Assembly: GCA_964526735.1 (NCBI GenBank)
Contig: CAZGLO010000044.1
Coordinates: forward strand, 1-30,432
Direction: 5' to 3'
From: JAAUSY01 sp964526735
GTDB lineage: Bacteria > Chloroflexota > Chloroflexia > Chloroflexales > Chloroflexaceae
DNA length: 30,432 bases
Shown one piece after another: positions 1-6,658 of the stretch. The notes under the pieces were generated by a model that made no database searches, had not been told where the DNA came from, and saw only the letters and a program-made list of their open reading frames with translations. The stretch's first letter is position 1, and the number at the start of each line of letters is the position of its first letter. Made by a program: the position numbers and the translations under genes.

Positions 1-1
1 T

Positions 2-803
2 TTGAAAGGATACACCATCTTGGGAGAGGTATCCACCTATCCCGAACTCAGGTTAAATCTGCCGGACCACCCGATCTTGCTTGATGTCCAGGCACTCAGT
101 GCCCGCTTTCAGACCGTGACAGACTGCCGTGCCGCCCGCGGCAAACGCTATCCATTGGCGGTCATCTTGACCATTGCGGTGCTCGCCAAACTGACCGGTG
201 CCAATCAGGTGCGCGATGTAGCTGAATGGGCCATACATCGCCAGCGTGAACTATGTGCGCGGTTCGGGCTGACCCGCCCCACGATGCCCCATCCCACCAC
301 CTGGAGCCGCATTCTGGGTAGCGCTGTCGATCCCGCGACCCGCTAACCCGGGCCGCCAAGGAGATGCTGACCAGCGTTGCATCTGAGATGCCAGCTCGTG
401 GGAGCGTGCAGGTCATGCTGGAAGGAGAACCAGCCCACATTGTATGCCAATATTGACACGCTGTTCGCTCCAGTGGCCATCGCGGTTGCGGGCGGCGAAG
501 AAACCACCGAGGTGGTCTATGGGCTCACCAGCCAACCGCCGGAGGTGGCATCGCCAGCGCAGTTGTTGCAGCAGGTGCAGACCCACTGGCAGATCGAGAC
601 GAGGCTGCATGGACGGCGGGACGGGAGCTTGCAGGAGGATCGGGCACTGGTGCGAATGGGGCAGGCGACGCACGTGCAGGCGGTGCTGAACAACACGGTG
701 GTCGGGTTGTTCCTGAAGCATCAGTATGCGAATATGGCAGCAGGACGGCGCGAACTGGATGCCACTCAATCGGGCGTTGTTTCAGCAGTCCCTGGCCGGC
801 TGA
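2..803 (+). pseudogene. Broken ISAs1-family transposase (copy 1)
   Basis: This is a remnant of a DDE transposase of the ISAs1 family (related to the H-repeat proteins). The N-terminal part reads openly to a stop at 344-346, where about two extra bases near 335-345 shift the frame compared with the copy at 23701-24432. The reading then continues in another frame (ASEMPARGSVQV), and an internal deletion near 418 joins it directly to KENQPTLYANIDTLF. The middle part with the GDKENEI and GDA catalytic block is gone. A second deletion removes the segment between IDTLFAP and EVVYGLTSQPPEVASPA. A 2-base deletion near 765 disrupts the last residues before the original stop at 801-803. The C-terminal ETRLHGRRDGSLQEDRA and VLNNTVVGLFLKHQ motifs are clear. 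The start lies at or before the window edge, so the true 5' end is uncertain. It cannot make an active enzyme. Confidence 0.88.
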
Positions 804-814
804 CTTTGCAACAG
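802..814 (+). repeat. Right terminal inverted repeat of ISAs1 copy 1
   Basis: GACTTTGCAACAG overlaps the original transposase stop codon. The same 13-mer, as an inverted pair, bounds the second copy (23690-23702 and 24517-24529). Confidence 0.7.
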
Positions 815-943
815 CCCTGCGGGGAAAGGGGGGAGGATAGGAGAGTAACAGAGGAAGGCCCGCCCAGATAATGTTCCGGGCAGGCCGTGCGACAGTTCTT
901 CAAAACTATCTTTTATCTTTATGAAGCAACAAACGGAATATTT

Positions 944-1333
944 TTAGAGAGCAACGTACTGGAACGACATATTCCACATACTCCCCGTGTTTCCATACAG
1001 AGAAATTTCGCGAAGCGATTGGAACAATGTTTCTCGTTTCAGCGGGTCGTCGTAGCTGCGCACCAACTCCGCCACTTGCTCTTGGTATTGCGGAAGGGGA
1101 GCAAACCGATAGTTTGGTTCACCGCCCACGCTTTGCGCCATAGACAGGATGCCATCTTGGGCCATCTCATAAAGAGCCTGCCGCACGCTCCAAATATCAT
1201 GGCAACATCGTTCCGCAAGACGGGTTGGGGTCGTCTCCATGCGTTGATCTTCGTAGAACATAACGACAATGGAGAGCTTGAGCCGAGAGTTAATGACCCG
1301 CTCCAGCAATGAGTGTACATGAAAGTCAACCAT
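944..1333 (-). CDS. Small winged-helix-like putative transcriptional regulator
   Basis: A 129-residue protein of unknown exact function. The part with TPTRLAERCCHDIWSVRQALYEMAQDGIL reads like a helix-turn-helix followed by a wing, as in MarR/PadR-like or rRNA-repressor-like winged helices. The C-terminal half (YQEQVAELVRSYDDPLKRETLF) is predicted helical and could dimerise. The start is well supported: AAGGAG lies about 7 bases before the ATG at 1333. It stands alone, facing away from the rpsU block and ending about 130 bases from the ISAs1 end. No ligand or target can be inferred. The fold assignment is inference from residue pattern only. Confidence 0.6.
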   Translation of the reverse strand: MVDFHVHSLLERVINSRLKLSIVVMFYEDQRMETTPTRLAERCCHDIWSVRQALYEMAQDGILSMAQSVGGEPNYRFAPLPQYQEQVAELVRSYDDPLKRETLFQSLREISLYGNTGSMWNMSFQYVAL

Positions 1334-1901
1334 TGACTTACTCCTTTCGGGATCTCCGCTGATCCCTCGTGATGTTTTGAAACGCTCTTGTCCTGACTAC
1401 CTCTTCCGAATCCTGCATACCAGAGACCGTACTGGCATGCGGCGATCGATCATTGCCTTGAACACCGTGGGATGTCTCTATTCTGAAGAGGGGGATCGTT
1501 TCGGTTCCGAGTTGGGAGGCGCTGCATATGTGGCGTATCCGGCTTCCGTAGCCGTCCACTGAATGGTGGTGTGTTTGTTGAAACGATGCCTCAACTATCA
1601 GAAGAGATAAAGACTGTCCCGCGCCGAAGACACGCATCTGTCATATCCGCACGCTCTAAAGAGTGGCGGCTTGTCCCTGGCGCGACGGGGATTCCGTCTC
1701 CGAGACAATAGGCGGTATGACAGCCACCCTGGAATTGAATGATAACACAGATTTCCGATTGTTACAACAAAGAAAGGAGAAGCGTGGTTTCCTCCACTGC
1801 CGTTCAAACGGCGTGGCTTCCACCGCGCAAGCATCTGTGAAATTTGGTACACCTATTATAACGCAAATAGCTTCTTTTTGCCACCTTCATTTCTGTTTTG
1901 G
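1334..1901. other. Stretch without an intact gene
   Basis: I see no intact gene here on either strand. Several short open frames exist but lack ribosome-binding sites and resemble no family. Within it, 1638-1850 on the minus strand may be the 3' remnant of an IS200/IS605-type element (listed separately). A hairpin sits at 1794-1816: CCAC, a bulged T, GCCGT, loop TCAA, ACGGC, GTGG. Confidence 0.5.
1638..1850 (-). pseudogene. Possible 3' remnant of a tnpB (IS200/IS605-type) gene with element end
   Basis: On the minus strand a frame stays open for about 60 codons down to a stop at 1656-1658. It includes ACAVEATPFERQWRKP, which to my eye resembles the variable C-terminal tail of RNA-guided TnpB proteins. 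The stop lies inside a short imperfect hairpin (1638-1670) with a CTTTAG-type loop, followed by GGATATGACAG. This is the usual look of the right end of IS200/IS605 elements, where the tnpB 3' end, the omega RNA and the terminal hairpin overlap. There is no catalytic part and no start. The assignment rests on pattern memory, not alignment; it could also be unrelated decayed sequence. Confidence 0.3.
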
Positions 1902-1930
1902 TTGCAATCCCACACACTCTCCACTATAAT
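1902..1930 (+). promoter_or_regulatory. Putative sigma-70-type promoter of rpsU
   Basis: TTGCAA at 1902-1907 and TATAAT at 1925-1930 are separated by exactly 17 bases. It lies about 200 bases before the rpsU coding region and gives a leader that contains the strong AAAGGAGG sequence at 2044-2051. Confidence 0.65.
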
Positions 1931-2126
1931 ACAAAGATGTGGCTCTTTGGCTGGCTGTTGGGCATTGATATCGCCTTGATATTGCCAATCAGTCAAAAAA
2001 AACCATGCCAAAGGCCCACAATGGTATGATATACCCTATCCTGAAAGGAGGTGAAACGGGATTACCATCCGATTGAGCGCCATACCTAATACTATGTTTG
2101 TGCTTCCTCAGATGGTCTCACGCATT

Positions 2127-2318
2127 ATGAAAGTAGAGCGACGTGAAGGCGAGACAGTTGATCAACTCATTCGCCGCTTTAACAAAGGGGTCGTGTCAGA
2201 GCGCATTACCAAAATCTACCGAGATAAGATGCACTTTATCTCCAAGAGTGAGCTGCGCAAAGAAAAGCGCCGCCGCGCCGAGCGCAACCGCCGCAAGAAA
2301 ATGGCCAAAGGCAACTAA
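2127..2318 (+). CDS. rpsU: 30S ribosomal protein bS21
   Basis: This is bS21, a small basic protein of the 30S platform near the anti-Shine-Dalgarno end of 16S rRNA, which helps mRNA binding during initiation. MKVERREGETVDQLIRRFNKG matches the conserved family start, and the C-terminus is a run of Lys/Arg typical of bS21 (KEKRRRAERNRRKKM). I chose ATG 2127 because the conserved core begins there, but the frame is open upstream to 2055, with ATG at 2112 and 2094 and TTG at 2073. Oddly, the only strong ribosome-binding sequence (AAAGGAGG, 2044-2051) sits far upstream, 9 bases before an in-frame ATT at 2061. The protein may therefore be longer. It is monocistronic: own promoter, own terminator at 2345-2385. 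Confidence 0.85.
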   Translation: MKVERREGETVDQLIRRFNKGVVSERITKIYRDKMHFISKSELRKEKRRRAERNRRKKMAKGN

Positions 2319-2344
2319 TCCTGCCGAAAGATCAGTCAAAACAG

Positions 2345-2386
2345 AAACGCGATGTCATGAGCACGCCTCATTGCATCGCGTTTTTC
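2345..2386 (+). terminator. Intrinsic terminator after rpsU
   Basis: A 10-bp perfect stem, AAACGCGATG (2345-2354) with CATCGCGTTT (2374-2383), is followed by further T residues (the run TTTTT spans 2381-2385). It separates rpsU from the infC leader, whose first promoter begins 15 bases later. Confidence 0.85.
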
Positions 2387-2399
2387 GTCATACCCATAC

Positions 2400-2428
2400 T
2401 TGTCCTCGCGAAACGACTATGCTATAAT
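2400..2428 (+). promoter_or_regulatory. Promoter P1 of the infC leader
   Basis: TTGTCC at 2400-2405, a 17-base spacer, then TATAAT at 2423-2428. A transcript would begin near 2435 and run into the structured leader and the terminator-like hairpin at 2556-2588. Confidence 0.65.
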
Positions 2429-2434
2429 GTGGTG

Positions 2435-2590
2435 AACCTACGCCATGTCCTGCTACCTTCGATGTGTCGTGATTGGATAATAGGTGTAGAGGTGGGTGAC
2501 GGTGGAGGAGACGTTCTCCACCACTTGCGTGACCTATGCATGATCTGGGAGTCATCCGGGCACTGCCCCCAGATTCCCGGCATTTTTTCA
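2435..2590 (+). ncRNA. Structured infC leader / candidate attenuator or small RNA
   Basis: Between P1 and P2 lies a compact structured unit of about 155 nt. ATAGGT (2480-2485) can pair with ACCTAT (2532-2537) around an inner stem GGTGGAG/CTCCACC (2501-2507, 2516-2522). Next, ATCTGGG (2543-2549) can pair with CCCAGAT (2568-2574). The competing stem CCGGG (2556-2560) with CCCGG (2576-2580) is followed by CATTTTTT and resembles a terminator. The two stems exclude each other, as in an attenuator. In Bacillus the infC-rpmI-rplT operon is controlled by an L20-binding leader by premature termination. A similar role here is inference, and it could instead be a free small RNA. Confidence 0.45.
2556..2588 (+). 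terminator. Terminator-like hairpin in the infC leader
   Basis: CCGGG...CCCGG with an inner GGGCACTGCCC fold, followed after CA by six T. It lies upstream of promoter P2 (2622-2650), so it can stop P1 transcripts without affecting P2 transcripts. Confidence 0.55.
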
Positions 2591-2621
2591 TGGCGAGAAA
2601 TACCGGATTCGTTTGTGGTGG

Positions 2622-2650
2622 TTGCAATTCGTCGTAGTCTCAACTATAAT
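2622..2650 (+). promoter_or_regulatory. Promoter P2 of the infC operon
   Basis: TTGCAA at 2622-2627 and TATAAT at 2645-2650 with a 17-base spacer. A start near 2657 gives a leader of about 108 nt before the infC GTG at 2765. Confidence 0.7.
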
Positions 2651-2663
2651 TCAGTCAGCCTTT

Positions 2664-2726
2664 GGGTTGGCGCTGAGACCAACACAGCTTGGTGCAACCC
2701 CTGGAAGCCCTTCTCTCCCCGGAGAG
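2664..2726 (+). promoter_or_regulatory. Hairpins in the proximal infC leader
   Basis: GGGTTG (2664-2669) pairs with CAACCC (2695-2700) and encloses ACCAA/TTGGT (2678-2682, 2689-2693). A second hairpin CTCTCC/GGAGAG is at 2713-2726. This could be the binding site for autoregulation by L20 or IF3, but nothing proves that. Confidence 0.35.
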
Positions 2727-2764
2727 TATGGGATACCCTCTTAGTTACAGCGGAATGAGATATA

Positions 2765-3622
2765 GTGCCATTTGATAAATCCAGAAGACATGCTTCTACC
2801 CGAGACCGATTTCGTCTCAATAACCGCATCCGTGCACGCGAGGTGCGGCTCATTGGGGATGATGGCGAGCAGGTCGGCGTGATCTCATTGCAAGAGGCGA
2901 TGGGTATTGCCGCCGAACGCAACCTCGACCTCGTCGAAGTCGCTCCCAACGCCAATCCCCCCGTCTGTCGGTTGATGGACTACGGGAAGTTTCGCTATGA
3001 GCAGAGCAAAAAAGAACGCGAAGCTCGCAAGCACCAGAAACAGACCGAGCTCAAAGAAGTGCGCCTGCGACCCAAAACCGACACCCACGACCTCGAAGTG
3101 AAGGCCAACCAAGCCCGCCGCTTTATCGAGGCTGGCGATAAGGTCAAATTTACCGTTCGCTTCCGTGGACGCGAGATGGCGCATACCAACATTGGACGCG
3201 AAATCTTGGATCAGCTCGCCGAACGGCTGCACGATATCTCCATCGTTGAGAATAAGCCGTCGCTCGAAGGCCGGGCCATTTCGTTGGTACTTGCTCCCAA
3301 TGCCAAGGTATTGAAGGCTGTACACAAGGCAAAACAAGAATCCAAGCAATCGAGTCGGCCTGAGACAGACTCCAAGAAAAAATCGTCATCTGCATCATCC
3401 CAATCATCAGAAGACTCGGCGGAAACACACGATTCTCCCCCGTCAACTGATGAAGACTCCAACGAGCTTCACGACGATGATCTCCATCACGATCATGATG
3501 ATCAGGATCATGATGATCACGATCACGACGATCACGATCATGACGAACAGGATCAGGATCGTGATGATCACGACGACGATTCCGATGAGGCACACGACGA
3601 TTCTGCAGATCCGAAAGCATAG
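2765..3622 (+). CDS. infC: Translation initiation factor IF-3 with Asp/His-rich C-terminal tail
   Basis: IF3 binds the 30S subunit, keeps it apart from 50S and checks the start codon and initiator tRNA. The N-domain (about residues 18-85: NNRIRAREVRLIG, PPVCRLMDYGKF) and the C-domain (about 95-185: KVKFTVRFRGREMAH, IVENKPSLEGR) are complete. Residues 191-285 are extra: a Ser/Lys-rich segment (about 191-225), then a tract of mostly Asp and His (about 236-280, 11 His). Usual IF3 proteins end soon after residue 180. The tract's DNA contains about eleven GATC sites in under 100 bases. The start is GTG at 2765 with a weak ribosome-binding site; the rare AUU start known in enterobacterial infC is not used. 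It is first in infC-rpmI-rplT, with 14 bases to rpmI. Confidence 0.95.
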   Translation: MPFDKSRRHASTRDRFRLNNRIRAREVRLIGDDGEQVGVISLQEAMGIAAERNLDLVEVAPNANPPVCRLMDYGKFRYEQSKKEREARKHQKQTELKEVRLRPKTDTHDLEVKANQARRFIEAGDKVKFTVRFRGREMAHTNIGREILDQLAERLHDISIVENKPSLEGRAISLVLAPNAKVLKAVHKAKQESKQSSRPETDSKKKSSSASSQSSEDSAETHDSPPSTDEDSNELHDDDLHHDHDDQDHDDHDHDDHDHDEQDQDRDDHDDDSDEAHDDSADPKA

Positions 3623-3636
3623 AAAAAGGGAACGTT

Positions 3637-3837
3637 ATGCCAAAAATGAAGACCCATAAAGGAGCAGCCCGCCGCTTTAAGATCACCGGCAGTGGCAAAG
3701 TGATGCAGGCCAAGCAAGGTCGCGGCCTCAAGCGCAACCGCGCCAAGCGCGTTCGCCGGATGTATGGCAAGATGCTTCCAAGCTCACCGACGAACAAGAG
3801 CCATTTTGAGGTTGCCCTGCCCTACGGCGTCAAGTAA
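3637..3837 (+). CDS. rpmI: 50S ribosomal protein bL35
   Basis: A 66-residue basic protein of the large subunit. MPKMKTHKGAARRFKITGSGK is the family's conserved start, and the length is normal. It lies between infC and rplT in the canonical order and is co-transcribed. The ribosome-binding site is a modest AAAAGGGA before the ATG. In bacteria with this operon, bL35 synthesis is usually coupled to control by bL20. Confidence 0.96.
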   Translation: MPKMKTHKGAARRFKITGSGKVMQAKQGRGLKRNRAKRVRRMYGKMLPSSPTNKSHFEVALPYGVK

Positions 3838-3923
3838 TTCCCGACAGTCGCCCTTTGCGGCGTCTCCTGGAATAGACAGCATGTTGTGATTGGTGTAAGA
3901 TTATTCTAAGATAAGGTAGAGAG

Positions 3924-4280
3924 ATGACTCGCGTAAAACGTGGTGTAATGGTGCGCAAGCGCCATAATAAAGTCTTAAAGCAAGCAAAGGGGTTTCGTGG
4001 CAGCCGTAGTCGCCACTACAAGGTTGCGCATGAAGCCGTGATGCACTCATTGGCCTACGCCTACCGCGACCGCCGCAATCGCAAACGCGACATGCGCCGA
4101 TTGTGGATACAGCGCATCAACGCCGCCGCGCGGCTGCACGGCATGTCCTACAGCCGCCTTATCAACGGCTTGAAGCAAGCACAGATCGATATGGATCGCA
4201 AGGTGTTGGCCGATTTGGCCGTGCGCGACCCCAACGGGTTTAGCCAAGTGGTTGCGCAGGTACAAGCCGCCACCGCCTAA
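3924..4280 (+). CDS. rplT: 50S ribosomal protein bL20
   Basis: bL20 is an early 23S rRNA-binding assembly protein and the usual repressor of its own operon. The sequence MTRVKRGVMVRKRHNKVLKQ, AKGFRGSRSRHYK and RRLWIQRINAAARLHGMSYS is diagnostic, and 118 residues is the usual length. It starts 86 bases after rpmI. No terminator follows: the 53-base gap to the methyltransferase gene contains only a short repeated AACACATACAG, so the transcript probably reads on. Confidence 0.96.
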   Translation: MTRVKRGVMVRKRHNKVLKQAKGFRGSRSRHYKVAHEAVMHSLAYAYRDRRNRKRDMRRLWIQRINAAARLHGMSYSRLINGLKQAQIDMDRKVLADLAVRDPNGFSQVVAQVQAATA

Positions 4281-4333
4281 TCAAAAGAACACATACAGAA
4301 CACATACAGGACATTGGCACCACCGCCAAGTAG

Positions 4334-5185
4334 GTGGGCTTCTGTGAAAACCCATCCGTGGACGTGATCACCAGTAGCTCCAATAGCCACGTCAAATATA
4401 TCCGTTCGTTAGGCACCTCGCGCCGCAAGCGCCGCCACGAACGGCGTTTTGTGCTTGAGGGTGTGCGGTTGGTCGAGGAACCATTGAGCGCAGCAATACT
4501 TCCTCATCTCCTCCTCTATGCCCCCGACCAACTCGCCACCACCGATGCAGGACGCCAGCTCCTCGACCGCCTTTCCTCACTCCCCAACTGCTACGAAGCC
4601 ACCCCATCCGCCATTGCAGCCAGCACCGATACGGTCACGCCGCAGGGGGTTGTGGGCGTTTTTTCGTGGCCCGATTTTGCCCCCACATCCGGCGTATGGC
4701 TCATCCTGGATGAGATCCAAGACCCGGGGAATGTTGGGACGCTGTTGCGTTCTGCAGAGGCTGTGGGTGCGGGAGCGGTGTTGTGTAGCAGCGGCACAGC
4801 CGACCTCTACAGTCCCAAGGTCGTTCGGTCGGCGATGGGCGCGCATTTCACCCTTCCCGTCTGCGGCGACCTGTCGTGGGAAGATATCGCGGCGATGGTA
4901 GGCGACCGCAGTGCGGTATATGCCGCAGTCGCAGAGGCACCCACGCCCTATGACGCGGTCGAATGGGGAGAGAACAGCGCGCTTATCGTGGGGAATGAGG
5001 CGCAAGGGATAGGCGACGAAGGACGCGCCCTTGCAACCACCAACATCTCTATCCCAATGGTTGGCCATATCGGCTCGCTCAATGCCGCGGTCGCGGGCAG
5101 TGTTATCCTCTTTGAGGCCTTGCGGCAGATTCGGGCAACCAACGCACATTATGCAGAGTCGTTGCCGGTTGCAAACAAAGCGTGA
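4334..5185 (+). CDS. SpoU/TrmH-family RNA 2'-O-methyltransferase
   Basis: A SPOUT methyltransferase that uses S-adenosylmethionine to methylate a ribose 2'-OH in rRNA or tRNA. An N-terminal substrate-binding part (about 10-110, ITSSSNSHVKYIRSL, RRFVLEGVRLVEE) precedes the catalytic domain. Motif 1 is DPGNVGTLLRSAEAVG, motif 2 is LIVGNEAQGIGDE, and motif 3 is IPMVGHIGSLNAAVAG followed by SVILFEALRQ. The trefoil-knot residues Asn, Arg, Gly-Asn-Glu and Ser-Leu-Asn are all present. The length (up to 283) fits RlmB/TsnR-like enzymes; the modified base cannot be told. The start is uncertain: GTG at 4334, 4358 or 4364 are all in frame and none has a good ribosome-binding site. Its place after rplT is a common arrangement. 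Confidence 0.88.
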   Translation: MGFCENPSVDVITSSSNSHVKYIRSLGTSRRKRRHERRFVLEGVRLVEEPLSAAILPHLLLYAPDQLATTDAGRQLLDRLSSLPNCYEATPSAIAASTDTVTPQGVVGVFSWPDFAPTSGVWLILDEIQDPGNVGTLLRSAEAVGAGAVLCSSGTADLYSPKVVRSAMGAHFTLPVCGDLSWEDIAAMVGDRSAVYAAVAEAPTPYDAVEWGENSALIVGNEAQGIGDEGRALATTNISIPMVGHIGSLNAAVAGSVILFEALRQIRATNAHYAESLPVANKA

Positions 5186-5212
5186 AGGCGGGGTGAGTGA
5201 GGGCGGAAGGGT

Positions 5213-5584
5213 ATGGGGGAAAAAGCGATGCCGTGGCGCTCCAAACAACTGAAAGATTCTGCTCTTCTTGGCTATCTTGCCGAAGTTGGCCAGCGAATAC
5301 GGTCGTTTTTGGGCATCTCCAACACCGCATCGACCCTCCGGCGCTCGCAGGAGCCAACTGGCAAATGGGAGTTTAAGAAGGTCTACTACAAAGTCCTTGA
5401 TACCTCCCCTTCGCAGACCAATTTCGTGGTGACTGACCACCGCTATGCAGAACTCGTTCCGCGGCACTATCTACACGCCTATCTAAAGCAACTCAGCTAT
5501 GATGGCTGGGAAGTATCTGTGGGGAATTTCTACGGCACGTCGAAAAAGCGCGTCTGTGTGCTCAAGCGGCTCAGGACATCGTAG
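5213..5584 (+). CDS. Small hypothetical protein
   Basis: A 123-residue protein that I do not recognise. It has no signal peptide or membrane segment. The middle and end (WEFKKVYYKVLDTSPSQTNF, then DGWEVSVGNFYGTSKKRVCV) alternate charged and aromatic residues, like a small beta-rich fold. ATG 5213 follows GGAAGGG too closely; ATG 5228 (MPWRSKQ) is an equally good start. It fits tightly between the methyltransferase gene (27-base gap) and pheS (27-base gap), so it is very likely co-transcribed with translation genes. Confidence 0.6.
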   Translation: MGEKAMPWRSKQLKDSALLGYLAEVGQRIRSFLGISNTASTLRRSQEPTGKWEFKKVYYKVLDTSPSQTNFVVTDHRYAELVPRHYLHAYLKQLSYDGWEVSVGNFYGTSKKRVCVLKRLRTS

Positions 5585-5611
5585 AACAGCGAGAGGAAGC
5601 GACAACATCTG

Positions 5612-6658
5612 ATGGCCATACAAGAAGAACTCACCCAGGTTGAGCAGCACGCGCAGGAAGAATTGGCGCGTGTCGCTGATCTCGAAGCACTGGCACAGTG
5701 GAAGACCACCTACCTCGGCAAGAGCGGCGCGGTCACGCGGTTGAGCCGCGGACTCGGCACGCTCTCCCCCGAAGAGCGTCCAGCAGTGGGGCAGCGCGTC
5801 AATGCGTTGCGCCAAGCCCTGCAAACCGGCTATGAAGAGGCGGAAGCTCGGGTCAAGGCCGCTACTCGTGCGGCTTCCCTGGCGACGGAGCGGATCGATG
5901 TGACGTTGCCCGGCCGTAAGCCAGATGTTGGCGTCATCCACGTGACCAACCAAATCTTCCGCCAAGTGTTCGCCATCTTTGCCGAGATGGGGTTTCAGGT
6001 GTGGGAGAGCCGGGAAGTCGAAACGGATGATTACAACTTTGGCCTGCTCAATTTCCCGCCAGAGCACCCCGCCCGCGATATGCAAGATACCTTCTATGTC
6101 GAGATGCCGCCCGAAGCGCCCAATACCGTGATGCGCACACACACCTCGCCCGGCCAGATACACGCGATGCGTCGCTATGCGCCAGAGCCGGTACGAGTGC
6201 TGTTGCCCGGCAAGTGCTACCGCAATGAGCAGGTCACCGCACGCAGCGAGATGATGTTCCATCAGTTTGAGTTTTTGGCGGTGGGCCGTTCCATCACGAT
6301 GGGCGACCTCAAAGGCACGCTCAACACCTTCGCAGAGCGGATGTTTGGCATTGGGACACAGGTACGGCTCCGCGCCAGCTATTTCCCCTTCACCGAGCCA
6401 AGCGCCGAGATGGATGTGTCGTGCTTCCTCTGCGGCGCAAAGGGCTGCCGCGTCTGTAAGCATACCGGCTGGCTGGAAATCGGCGGGTGCGGGATGGTCA
6501 ACCCGAATGTGCTGCGCAACGGCGGCTATGACCCTGAAGAGTTTAGCGGCTTTGCGGGCGGGTTTGGCCCAGAACGCATCGCAATGCTCAAATATGGGGT
6601 TGATGATATCCGCTTGTATCACGGGGGCGAATTGCGCTTCCTTGAGCAGTTTGGGTAG
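5612..6658 (+). CDS. pheS: Phenylalanine--tRNA ligase alpha subunit
   Basis: PheS is the catalytic class II subunit of the alpha2-beta2 enzyme that charges tRNA-Phe. The N-terminal coiled coil (about 1-85) is followed by class II motifs: motif 2 around VLLPGKCYRNEQVTARSEMMFHQFE and motif 3 in GFAGGFGPERIAMLKYGVDD. The HTSPGQIHAM segment forms part of the active site. Residues near 270-285 hold CFLCGAKGCRVC, a four-cysteine insert that could bind zinc and is known in some bacterial lineages. The length of 348 is normal. The partner pheT is not next to it, which is unusual. The stop TAG overlaps the GTG start of the next gene by one base. Confidence 0.95.
   Translation: MAIQEELTQVEQHAQEELARVADLEALAQWKTTYLGKSGAVTRLSRGLGTLSPEERPAVGQRVNALRQALQTGYEEAEARVKAATRAASLATERIDVTLPGRKPDVGVIHVTNQIFRQVFAIFAEMGFQVWESREVETDDYNFGLLNFPPEHPARDMQDTFYVEMPPEAPNTVMRTHTSPGQIHAMRRYAPEPVRVLLPGKCYRNEQVTARSEMMFHQFEFLAVGRSITMGDLKGTLNTFAERMFGIGTQVRLRASYFPFTEPSAEMDVSCFLCGAKGCRVCKHTGWLEIGGCGMVNPNVLRNGGYDPEEFSGFAGGFGPERIAMLKYGVDDIRLYHGGELRFLEQFG

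Larger units (their letters stand above)
1..814 (+). mobile_element. ISAs1-family insertion sequence, internally deleted, left end outside window
   Basis: The element body carries the broken transposase. Its right end is the 13-base sequence GACTTTGCAACAG at 802-814, identical to the terminal inverted repeat of the second copy at 23690-24529. The left terminal repeat is not present, so the element starts before the window or has lost its left end. Where the two copies overlap they are nearly identical: over about 100 bases of the 3' part I count only a few differences. Confidence 0.8.

Noticed and set aside
1338..1637. A 99-codon minus-strand frame before the small regulator
   Set aside because: It runs over the regulator's ribosome-binding site, has a random composition and resembles nothing. 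Better left as non-coding.
2435..2590. 6S RNA or SRP RNA in the infC leader
   Set aside because: The length would fit, but I see neither the SRP GGAAG/AGCAG core nor the long open central bubble of 6S RNA.
3150..3797. Antisense frame over the Asp/His tail of infC, rich in Arg/His/Asp
   Set aside because: It mirrors the simple-repeat DNA of the tail and the rpmI gene, with no independent support.
4577..5467. A 296-codon open frame on the minus strand over the TrmH-type gene
   Set aside because: The sense strand encodes all three SPOUT motifs; the antisense frame has no family features.
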